Shown here: positions 1 through 11,700 of the stretch, piece after piece
How positions within the stretch are numbered: position 1 is the stretch's first letter
How the letters are laid out: each line of letters opens with the position of its first letter
From: Zantedeschia hybrid cultivar
Lineage: Eukaryota; Streptophyta; Magnoliopsida; Alismatales; Araceae
Assembly: GCA_030544215.1 (NCBI GenBank)
Contig: JARZZO010000002.1
Location: 22,443,395-22,507,394 of the forward strand
DNA: 64,000 nt
Reading direction: 5' to 3'
Notes under the pieces: generated by a model
Told to the model about the DNA's origin: nothing
The model's input: only the letters and a program-made list of their open reading frames with translations
Database searches by the model: none
Program-made: the position numbers and the translations under genes

Positions 1-1306
1 TTCCTTTCTTGTGTATCAAAATCTCACGCATTTTGTGTATCGATCTTATATGTTATTACAAAACATCATACAATGTCACATCAAATATTCATATATACAA
101 TGTCATTTGTTCAGCAATTTTGAAATGTTATACATATTAGGAAGGTACCTAAGATTGTAAATAAAAAGGCTTGATATTTTTAAAATTTTAAAATGGAACA
201 ACAGTATACGGATTAGAAGTAATCTAACGGAATTTTTGTACCGTTGGGCGGCGGCGGGTAACGGATCCCCGGCGCAGGTGTCGGCCGGGCGGGCGGGTCC
301 ACCGGCTTTGAAGGGCTTCCCGCGAAAAGAGGCCGGTCGTCGGAACGGATCCGAGCACGACCTCCCCCTATTCCGCTTTTTCTCCCACTTTCTTTTCCTC
401 CTCCTCTTCCCCCTTTGCTTGCTTGCCCATTTTTAGCAGGATTTCTTTCTCTAATCTCTCCTTTTTTTTACAAAAAAAAAAAAAGAAGATGACATTTTTG
501 CTGCATCAATTTTTTAGTTTCAAAACAGCTTCTTTTATTTGTTCTCTATCTCGTCTTTAAATCTGCCTTCTCCTGTTAATTAATTCGCTCCCGCATCTGC
601 TCTCCCCTATATTAATGGATGCTGATTAGAAAACTGCCGCCGCTGCTTAACTAAGCCCCATCGTAATCATAGTAGTAGCTTTAGACACCATCCTCCTCCT
701 CCCTCCCGGCCCGGTTCTTCCTTCAACGCTCGTGTTCGGATACCAAAATGTTAAATTTCTGCCCGTAGTTGGGGTAGGTAAAGGGTGATGATCCATGGCG
801 GGCAACTCCGAATTTAAAAGCATACCTTGCAGGAATATGACAAAGGAACAAGATTTCTAGGTGGGTTCTCGCTGATGTCTCTGGGATTCGTTACGTTTCT
901 TGATGATTTCAGTAATTCCAGGTGTCGGTTTTCTTCGCGTTCCCTGTCGTGGTAGGTCTCTGTTTTTTGTCCGACCAATTACGAAGAACTATTTGGCGGT
1001 GGAGAGGTGGGCAGTTTCTTTCTTACCTTCTTGATGTGGGTCGTGTTCTTGCGTTTAGAAACGTCGGAACAGGGAGATGGTTGCGGGATTCTGGAGCCCT
1101 ATCCAATCCTTTTTGTTCCTTTTTTTTCCCTTTGTTTGGCAGACACGAGCTAAAAATCTCACCTTGTCGTGGAATTGGAAAGCAATCTGTGAGATTCCGA
1201 CATAATTCCTCCTCAGATTTCCTATGATCTGCCAATAACTGCGACAGATTCCGGCGTGGGTTTCATAATTGGAGCGGCAAGGCTACTCCCGAGAGCAAGT
1301 GAGAAA
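1..1306 (+). promoter_or_regulatory. Upstream region and probable 5' leader of the USP-kinase gene
   Basis: No protein is supported here. The first 230 bases are AT-rich; from about 240 to 430 the sequence is GC-rich and then pyrimidine-rich (CT and T runs), as in plant promoters and leaders. A long leader, possibly with an intron, would fit the distance to the ATG at 1307, but no core promoter could be fixed. The short open frames at 236-436 and 922-1227 show no family resemblance. Confidence 0.4.
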
Positions 1307-4300
1307 ATGCCCGTGGAGGTGGAAGCGGCGGGCAACAGGGCAGACGATGGCACGAGAACCATACTGGTGGGCGTCCAGATCGACGGCAACGGGCGGGAAC
1401 TGCTCGACTGGGCGCTGGGCAGGGTAGCCCGGCAGGGAGACCGCGTCCTCGCCGTTCACGTCTGCCGCGGCTCCGGCGGCTCTCCGCTTTCCCTGATCAA
1501 GTCGCTGGACGACTACCTGGAAGAATACGAGGGCCTCTGCAATCTGAAGCAGGTGCCCAATTCCTCTCCTTTTTTCTCTGTCCCCGCTCGGCATTATTGG
1601 AGACAGGGTGGGGTGGTGGTGGTGGCCACCGACCTTGTGCACGAGGAGCTCACAGACTCATGTGCTTCACGGCTTTCAGGTGGCTCTCGTGGGGCGTGTT
1701 TCTAGGGGCAACTCTATCAGGAGGACGCTGGTGAAGGAGGCGAAGCTGTGCGCGGCTGGGGCCGTGGTGGTTGGCGTCAACAAGAATAGCCCTTTCGGGT
1801 AGGTGCAACCCCTCTGGGAATCTCTTGTTCTTGACCTTCCCTTGGCGCTGAGCAACCATGCCTACGGGTGCTTGCTTCCCTGGTGACCCTAAGGTGGAGG
1901 TTTCTTGCAGGGGAACCATCTCGGTGGCTAGGTACTGCGCCAAGAAGCTGCCCGCGACGACGTCCCTGCTCGCTATTCACAACGGGAAGGTCGTCATGGA
2001 AAGAGAAGCTTCCAAGCCGCCTCCAGGTTTGTCCCCCTGAAACCATTCAAGGGAAGGAGGAACTGTATCTTGGTGAGGTACTTGTTCGTCTAATCCTGTT
2101 CCTCTTCATGTGTGTCGACGAGCAGGGGGAGACCCAAAGACGACTCTTTCCAGCCTGCTGCACCCCAGCCTCCGCATGGACCCCAAGGCCGTCGTCCCAG
2201 AGCCCAGGCCAGAGCCGATAGCCTCCAGGTCGTCCGACGCCCAACTGCCCGTGGACGACCAGCAGAAGCAAGAGGTCGATGTCACCGATGCCAGCAGCCC
2301 CAGCTCCGGCGGGAAGCCGGAGGCGGAGCCGGGTTCCGTCACTCTACTCGTAAGGAAGCTGCCGGAGACGACGACACCAGGCTGGCCCCTCCTCAGAAGA
2401 GTGGTGCTGGCCAGCCCCGGAGCACCGAAGGAGAACGAGGCCGCCCGGAAGATGTCGGTGGTCCAGTGGGTCATGAACCTTCCCAGCCGGTCCTCGACGT
2501 CGGAGGTGGCCTCTGACGGACCAGCCAGCCCCTCTGCGCACGGCAGCCCGTCTGCAGTAGTACCGGTTGGCCTGCGCGAGGAACTGGAGGCCGTGCTCGA
2601 GAAGAACTCCTCCATCTGCAGGTTTTTTAGCCACGGCGAGCTCCAGAACTACACTGATCACTTCTCCTCAGGTTTCCCCCCCTTAACAGATTAATAACAA
2701 GTTTCCATTGTGACATCCCTGTTTCATCAAAATTTGATTCTATCTGTCGCTGCTAAGAATTTTTGTTCTTGGTGTGTTCTCCGTTCCCATTAAAAAACAG
2801 AGAATTTGATCGGGAAAGGAGGGTCGAGCCGGGTTTACCGGGGTTGCCTCCCCGACGGCCAGCGGGTGGCGGTAAAAATAGCAAGGTTAACCGCGGAGGC
2901 GTCGAGGGATTTCCTGTCGGAGGTGGATATAATGACCTCGTTGCAGCACGAGAACGTCGTCCCCCTGATTGGAATCAACGTCGAGGACAACGATCTTGTC
3001 TCCGTTTACAGATTCTTCTCCAAGGGGAGTTTGGAGGAGAATCTCCACGGTAAGTAAGTTCCACGGAGAAATTAAGACCCAAATGGTGTCAATTAACAAG
3101 AAGCAAATTTTGTTACTGCTTTTGTTTTGTACCATTATGTTTTTTTTTTTTTTTTTTTCCTTTTGGAGTTTAGACTCTTTGGTTGATGCCTCATTCTAAT
3201 CATCTGGTGTGGGGAACAGGTACAAGAGCAAAGCCTCCTCTACCATGGGATAGTAGGTTCAAGGTTGCACTTGGAATTGCCGAGGCTCTGCACTATCTTC
3301 ACAGTTTTTGCTCCCGACCCATCATTCACAGAGACGTAAAGTCCTCAAACATTCTTCTATCAGATAATTTCGAGCCTCAGGTAGGATTCCCTCTCACGAC
3401 ATGGTCTGAAAGGCCCTCTTAAACGTTTTAAAACCACTAATATGTATTCCTCTCTTTCTCTACACGCCACAGTTATCAGATTTCGGGCTTGCTTTGTGGG
3501 CACCTACAAGATCGTCCTTTATTACACAATGCGACGTTGTGGGTACTTTTGGGTACGTCTCCTCTTCCCATTCAAATCTCCCCCACATGGTTCGATATGT
3601 CTGAATTATTATTGTTCCCTTCTAACTGGCTCTTTTACTTTGGTATAGTTATCTTGCCCCGGAGTATTTCATGTACGGGAAGGTCAGCGACAAGATTGAC
3701 GTGTATTCCTTCGGTGTTGTTCTACTTGAGCTAGTAACTGGACGAAAGCCCATTAGCAACGATCGCTCTGGGGGCCAAGAAAGCCTGGTCATGTGGGTAA
3801 GTACCCTCTCTCTTTTAAGAGTCCAAATTTCTTCCGAGCATAATAAAAATAAGCTGAAAAAACAGATACTTCATGGGAATTATCACAAGAAATCTGTTGC
3901 AATTCTCATTTCAATGTCAACCACCAACCCACCACAACATCCGACGTACGTTTAATTAGATAAACCACCAATATAATGTGATGGCCTCACCAGGGCTCGT
4001 CTGACCGGTGTCTCCTCGCTAAAACCAGGCAACACAGGTGCTAGAGCAAGGGGAAGTGGCCAACCTGCTGGACCCTAGTCTCGACGTGAAGTACGATGGA
4101 GAACAGGTGCAAAGAGTGGTCTTGGCCGCCTCCCTCTGCCTGAGAAGGTCAGCTCGTCTTCGGCCCCCAATGAGCGAGGTATGATATTATTACAGCTCAG
4201 TGACAGTTCCTATATAGCTAGCCTGCTCAAATGGTCGCTGCTAATTTGAAGTCTTGGGTCTTCTCTGGGCTCTCCAAATGTGGCAGATACTAAAGCTCCT

Positions 4301-4541
4301 CAAAGGGGAAGAGGACGTCGAAGCGTGGATGAGCTCCCACGGCGGCGGCAACACCGCCCCGGAAGACTCGGTCGAGCAGGACGAGGAGGTGTACCCGCCG
4401 TCCAGCGTGGCGTCGCACCTCGGCCTCGCCCTGCTCGACGTGGACGACGCCACCTCCGTCAGCAGCGTGGAGCAGAGCTACCAGGGCTCCCTGGAGGAAT
4501 ACCTCAAAGGGAGGTGGAGCCGCTCGTCAAGCTTTGATTAG
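1307..4541 (+). CDS. Receptor-like cytoplasmic kinase (RLCK VI type) with N-terminal USP-like domain
   Basis: Ten exons read through in frame: 1307-1552, 1680-1798, 1911-2026, 2126-2671, 2801-3049, 3220-3380, 3473-3552, 3649-3796, 4029-4178, 4287-4541; all introns GT-AG; product 689 aa. Residues about 18-155 look like a universal-stress-protein domain (TILVGVQIDGNGRELLDWAL, then VARYCAKKLP). A variable Pro/Ser-rich linker follows to about 340. The kinase domain has every catalytic element: glycine loop GKGGSSRV (347-354), Lys368 in VAVK, HRDVKSSN (Asp464), DFG (Asp482), APE (509-511). There is no signal peptide or membrane span, so it should be cytosolic or membrane-associated. The architecture matches the plant STUNTED/At5g57670 group, which phosphorylates Ser/Thr; the specific substrate is unknown. 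ATG 1307 was chosen because it opens the conserved USP frame; the GTG upstream is not credible. Confidence 0.9.
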
Positions 4542-5710
4542 CCAGCAAGTTTTCTAGTTCTTGGGATTCGCGGCGCGCTCGTGGGGAGTGCAATAAAAGC
4601 CCATGTTGGAATGGCCAAGGCCGCCGCAAACATGGACGACTAACTGGAGTGAGTGAGGCAGCGCTGCTCTGCATTCTGCAACGTCGCAGATTACTAAACA
4701 ACTCCATCTGCGCGCTGGGCGTGCGTATCGGAGATGAGCACATGCCGATGTTTAGCAAGTTGTGGGTTTATTATAGAAGATGGAGTTGATGCAATACGTC
4801 ATCCTCCCACCTCCAATTTGTCTGCTGTGTGAGTTTTGTGCGGAGAGGAGTGTCTGTAACTTTTCGTTGCCCTCTTTGTCAGACGCTAATAAAAGTTGAG
4901 ATCTCGTCGGCGGAAGCGGACGTGCGCGAGCAGTGACTTGTCGAGTGCGGCGGATCACCCGCGCTGCACCGCCGGTCGAGAGAAAAAGGCCGCAATGGTT
5001 CGACAGCGGCAGCTTGTGCGATGGCCCGGTGCAGTCCCACACCATCCAAATACCATGTATTCTGGAGTTGCATATTGAATATAAGATTGGGTTTGTTGGC
5101 ATCTTTTATTACTGCCTATAACCGACCATCGGGTCTAAATCACTCGATGCGATTTGGCTTGTTGGCATCATTTTCTAGTAGATCTTGTTTGTGAACATTG
5201 TAGACTTTTGGTAATATCTCTGTTTACAAAAACGATGATAAATATTGCCAATAGAGACACTAAAATTGAAAAAATAAAATCCAAGGGATCCATATCCTCG
5301 AGCAGTTCATTTTAACTTCCAATTGGATGATGTAGTAATGCCGATACATGAATAATCCCAGAGTCGACCAACAGACTATAACCAAGATTGAACAGTCTCC
5401 ACAAACGAAAAGGCACCTGGAAGCTGACCCTCTCAAATGTTTGAGAACATTCATCCAAACTAATTAAAAACACTCGGATGACCACAAAAAATGGTGATGC
5501 ATTGCAGTCCTTTTCGTTTAAGAATGCGCCTATATATTGCTAACTACAAAAGAAGTGAGGTACACAACATCTGTTACAACGCACGCGCAAAAGAGATATT
5601 GCGAGCCAACACTCTGAAGGAAAAGAGGCATTTGCCAGCGTCTCTTGATGGGAGGAACCACAAAAAATTCCCACCTCCTTCCATACTTGAGGGGCAGCTT
5701 CCCCACGGTT
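4542..5710. other. 3' region between convergent genes
   Basis: This holds the 3' UTR of the kinase and, on the other strand, that of the Lys-rich gene. A plus-strand AATAAA lies at 4592-4597 and a second (CTAATAAAAG) near 4887. A short TTGGCTTGTTGGCATC-like phrase occurs twice around 5090-5170. No gene is seen. Confidence 0.5.
4592..4597 (+). terminator. Candidate poly(A) signal AATAAA of the kinase gene
   Basis: An exact AATAAA lies about 50 bases after the TAG stop at 4539-4541, a normal plant near-upstream element. A second copy near 4887 could give a longer transcript. Confidence 0.45.
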
Positions 5711-8700
5711 TCAAAACGGAACAACGTACGGCAGGGCATGTATTCCCACCTCGGGCAAGTGACATGCTCGGGGAGGCCAAGAACAAAGGGCACTCCCAAG
5801 ATCCGAGTCTTTAGCGGCAACTTGCCCTTCGGTCTCACCCTGTCCGTGGTGTCGCCTGGCAGTCTTGCCAAAGAGCCAGTCTTGATCATCAGATTCCCAG
5901 ATTCCTATCTGCAGAGGTGGAGGATTCCGGTTCCATATCAATTTCCTGTACCGCCGTCTCATGTCCGAATCGCAGCTGCAGCCGCAGCTGTGGACTCCAC
6001 CAGTCTCTGCCAAAGCATGTTTGCCACAAGAGACGTTTGCTACCTCTTCAGATGGGGTGGCGTCAATTCTGCCTGAGAAGCATGGCTGCTCGGTGGGAGA
6101 AGGCAATTGTGGACGTTCAGTGGCCCTCGTTTCTCGTTGAGGGGGAACAGCTTCTATCCTTCCTGAGAAACATGGCTGCTCAATGGAATCAGGTGTTCTG
6201 TCCTTGTGTCTCAGCAATGGCAGGCGAATGCGAAGCCCTACCCCTACAAGACGATGAAGCAAAAATGATTTGTAAAGGCCAAGGTAAAGAAAACCATTTT
6301 TAGAGATTGTACAAACACACGTGCTTACCATGTGTGCTATGGCTGACTTCAGCAGAATCAAGCTTCTTCCTCTTGCTGCTGTTCTGGGTGCTGTCAGGAG
6401 AATCACAAAGACTCTGAACTACAGCTGGACCTTGTTCTTCTGTGAGGCTGCTTCTCTCCAATTGTGAAAACTCATCTTCCCTTGTCTTTAACTTGTCCTC
6501 AGATTTATTATTTGACTGGCTGAATTCTTCATAATGCCTCTTCCTCTTGTTGTGCAATTCCTTTTCATTCTTTCGATCATCCCCCTTGGACCTCTCTTTC
6601 TTTTCCCTTTTCTTTTCTTTCTTCCTATCTTTCTTTCCCTTCTCCCTTTCCTTCTGGAGCTTCACAGCACCAGAGAAAAACGTCAATTCCGCAACAGAAT
6701 GGACGTAAGAGCTCATAGCATTAGCGAAGAAAGGTTACAACATTGGATGCCCAAGTTGATGAGTGTATTTTTTTCCCAGGATGAAGTGACTAACATTGTT
6801 CAGATGCAATGACAACAAGCCCTCAAAAAGAAAATAAGAGAGAGAAACCAAGACATTGCGAATGAACAATATCTTTTACTGATTTGCAGCAAGTTCGCAG
6901 CATATCATTACAGAAAAGTCTTTAAGGCTACCTCAGCAGCCAAAAAAAGTGACATGGCTAAAGGGTAGCAGCATCAATCAAATACAGGCTGACTGCCCAC
7001 AAGTCGATCCCTGGGCATATTGAAGTTTCTCTCTTCACAGAAATGCATGCCACACAGGAGATTGTTAACAAAATGGCCAAAAAAAATCAACCTTAGCTCA
7101 AGGCCTTTACCAAGGGAAAATTTTGTACAAGGGTATCACAGAACAGTTTCACATCATGCTCCACTACATGCATGTACCTCACACATTTATACTCCAAACA
7201 AGGAATCTTACAATTTCCAGAAACTGAAAATTGCATCAACACAAACGAAACCAGGGAAAGGGTGGTGGAAGGGAAATTTAAAAAAAGGAATTTTTAAAAA
7301 AAGGGGGGCGTCGCTCAATTTTGAACCCGTAGAAGACCTCTCGATGGAGGCACACATGGGGCAAGGGGGAGCAGAGACTCATCTCTGTAGTTTAGATTGG
7401 TTTCTCCCATAAAACTCTTAAAGTTGAAAACAAGATCTAGCAACAACCATTCCATTCTCAGATCCAAAAGCAAGGGGGGAAGGAATGTCCTGTTCTTAAA
7501 ACATAGTATATAACTTAGTCGAGCTGCATCTTAACACGATGCCCAGAGATCAATCACAAATTTCTTTACTCCAATCTTATGACAGTTGGTCAACTCGAAA
7601 AAACACAAATTCTTTCTCAAAGGCTTCAAGCCTCTTATCTTACAGAGTACATGTATACACCTCACTAAAGGCTAAAATTATGGAAGGGAAGAAATCATTA
7701 ATCATATCTAGTTACTCCTTCCTCACCTCCCCCACAATCCTTTCACTGCTCCGATTCCTACTCCATGCTTCCAACAGTTAACCCTCAAATATTGGCACAA
7801 AGGATTATAATAATACACCCAGACTCCCAAACACTCACAAATCCTAGTCAAGTCCATAGATTTGACAAATTGCAGCAAAGCCCACCACAATCATCCTACA
7901 GGGTATTTTTGTCAAGTCTATAGGGTCATAAGTAGGGTTCGCCACAGGCAATACATTTTTGTAACTAGATAAGGTGAAAGAAAAAGGCAAAGCATATAGC
8001 AACATTCCCTCCAATCAACACCTTAAACCTCGACCACAAAAGGGTGCTCTGCTTGACCAGACACTGAAGAAGAGCAATGTTCATAGTAGAAACAAGAAGA
8101 CTGAAGTAGACATCATTAAGCCATCATCCACAAAAGGTCCTAAGGCTTAGAATCTGTCCCATGGCCAAATACCAGCCCAAAATAGCCCATCCATTCCCAA
8201 CGTCAACCAAGGTGAACTCTCAATGCACGAAACCAGCGAGCATCAGCTGATGCTCAGTCACAAATAACAAAGTGAAGCATTATTTTCATAAAATTACACC
8301 GACAACCACCTTCCATGTAAATTGTCCACACTATACACTTTTCCAGGTAGAACTGAATGATATTTTCAGCTACACTAATCTAGTAAGCATGAATTTTGCA
8401 ACAGCAAGGACATGTGGCAAATGACATCTTAAACAAAAGGCAATTGCATGGGTTAACTATATAGCAAGGTTATATTTTCTTCTTCTCTTCCAAGCCACTG
8501 AAATGAACGACTCGACTGCAAATCACCACAAATGGCTCATCCATACCGCCATAGCACACATTCTGGCATAAATGTCCCCTGATTAACATAATATAATTGA
8601 AACAGTGATGCTATCCTCATAATATGCGATGCATATATCTCCTGAAACTTCCTCCAAGGAAAAAAAGAAAAAAAGAAAAGAAAAAAGAAAGACATACTTC

Positions 8701-11700
8701 ACTTAGCAAAAAGGTATATTATCTTTGACGTAAACCTAAATGCATACAATCACTCTGACTCTTTGTGGTGATCCACAAACAATCCATTGGCATACGCTGC
8801 TCATTCATGCTTCATCTGAAGATGGAGAGGAGGGGCTGAAAGAGATTCATGAAAAAGATCTGACAAAATAGGAACCAATTACATCCCTTTTTTCCATTGC
8901 AAACTCTGATCTATGGTTGGCAGGACTGGCCAGTTCTGCCTGAAGCAGACAGAAACCAGGTCGGGAACTGGTGGGCTCTCATCAGCTCCTGCTGATCATG
9001 GGGTTGAGAGCACCCAGTTACATAAATTTAGATTTCTTGTAATTTTCTAAAATACAAAGTTCAATATGTTATCAGATTCATATAGAGGTGGTCATCTTTG
9101 AAATTTTCCATGAAATGATATTTAAAACACCACAAGGATTTGAGGACAAAACTGCCCAGGCCCTGAAAAACAACCAGCAACCCAGACACTTGCCACTTGC
9201 CTGTTTGTCGCCTCACCTACCATCCCCACCACTCATGACACGTCCCCACGTCAAGGTTCAAAAACTTGGCTCGGATTGACACCGATCGGCTGACTCAGAC
9301 CGGTTTTGGGCCGGCCGTGTCGATCCCGTGCAACCTGGCCAAGTCCAGGACTCGGATCGCTAATCTGAGTTTGGATCGGTCAAGGTCAGTTCGGATCGGG
9401 CCAATCCAGGCCCCAACGGCTCCGTTGGAGATCAAACTAGCCATTGCTAGCCGTTTCCAAACGGCCAACAACGGCTAGTTTGGATCTTGGAGATCTATTT
9501 AAACCCGCCCAAGGTCCTCCTAAGACTCCACAAGTGCCCTTTAAGCCTCCTAACACTCTTACTCTCTCTCACACTCTCTCGATCATAGAATTCTCTCTCG
9601 GTCTCTCCCAATAGGCTACGAGCACAAGCTCCGCGATCTCTCCTCTTCTTCTGAATTCATTTACTTTTCTTTGTCATTTTTTTCTTTCTATACTATTATT
9701 CTCAACATCTCTATTTGTCCTTTGATAGTCGACGTGCTGTGAACTATGAACTGCTCAACTACATAAAGAATGGCATATCAAGGTGCTGCTGAGCGGTCCT
9801 CTGAGAATCCTCCTAGCACTGATCCTGCTTGGACTCATTGCACGCCGATGGACATGAGCCAAAGAAAGGTACAATGCAAATATTGCAGCGGCGTTCAAGT
9901 TAGCTGGACAAATGTTGATGCAGAAGAGACAACATCTATATTGAGTTTCTTGTTCTGCTCATTGTATTAGCTTAATGTTGGAAGACATTTGCTCTGATCC
10001 GATGGTAGATTAAGTGGTCAAGAGTGATCGATTTATCACCACATTCATCTACAACCATAACAATATTTTAAATATCATATGTACACATACTCATGAAAGA
10101 GAGTTACTTCGTCCGAGAGCCATCAGGTTTGCATCTCAATATATCTCTATAGATAGTTTAAGTCAACAAAAGAACAACTTGATTAAGATGGTGACATCAG
10201 AAGATTAGGAGAATCACATATTACGGCATGTACCAACCAAGGTCAGAGAGAAGGATAAGAAAGTGGCTGATCTAATTTAATCTAGGCCCTTCTGGAAGGG
10301 AGTGCAAACGGTGTTAAATATTATAGAACCGTTTGTCCGTATCTTGCAACCTTGTGTTGGAGAAAGAAGATCGAATATGAGATATTTATATGAGGTTGCA
10401 GACAGAGCCAATGAGCTCATTCAACTTAACAATCAAATAACCTATTGAAGTGGTGGGACATATAGACAAAAGTTAGGAACACAATTTACATCATAATCTT
10501 CATGCAGCTGGTAAGCAACTAATTTTGTGTATTTATTAATTTGTATACACATGTATCATAAGTAATAACTAACTTCTACTTCTTTATTTAAGTTATTTTT
10601 TCAACCATCAGTACATATTTAGAATCAATGGGAAGAAGAATAGCTATGATAGTTATTCAGAAGTATTGATGAGGACTAAGAATGTTATTAGGCGCCTACT
10701 TGAAGATGAGGATAGAGCAATAATGGTATGCAAACAAATGCATGATTATAAACTCATTTTATACCATTTTGGGTCAAATACTGCTCAAAGAAATGTAAAG
10801 ATTTTAAATCTAAATTTGAAAACTATTAATCAGATGTTTTACTTTAAGTTTTAATTAAAATGCACTTTGTTCACATGTAAAATTTTCTATTTACAGCTGA
10901 TTGGTGGCTAGATTATGGAAAAACATATGGGTATGGAGATCTAACCTATGTAACAATTCGGATCATAAGTCAAATAACCCCTTCATCAGGTTGTAAGAAA
11001 AAATTGAGCACCTTTGACTTAATTCATACCAAGCAGATGAATAGATTGAAGTCGAACTGTCTAAAAAAGTTAGTATTCTGTCATTATAACATGAGGTTGA
11101 AGCTAAAAAAATCTCGAACTCATAAGAAAACTTCAAAGGTAGGAGAAGGAGAGAATTTCCAGACAAGGCATGAAGACGACAAATGCAAAAGAACCAATAG
11201 ACTTAGATGAGTTGTTCGAAGAGCAACATCCACTAAATGTATGGGTTGATGCAAACATTTCAAATAAGTCTGAATTCAACTCAAATGATCGAGAATGGAT
11301 GGAAGGTGAGCTAGATGATGTTCAACTACTTATTGATTTTCAACCTCCTTCAAAACGTCATAAGAAGAGTAAAAAACAAGCACCAAACAAAAGAAAGAGT
11401 GCTACTGGAATTGAGATTGCTAATCTGGAGACTATCGAGGAGGAAGATAAAATCTCATAACCAAGTGGTGAGGTATAATATTAAACCTCAAATGACTCGA
11501 CATCAAAGACGAGTTCTGACAATTCTACTATAGAGATGCTACTAGTGCTCCACCTCTACCAATTCAATTCATTAGAGAACAAGATTACACACATGCTACT
11601 CAAGATGAACATCATGATAGCAAAGCAGGACGAGAAGAATCTCCCATTCAAACATTCAGCAGATCAAGGAAGAAAGACAAAGATAAAACTCCTCAATGTG

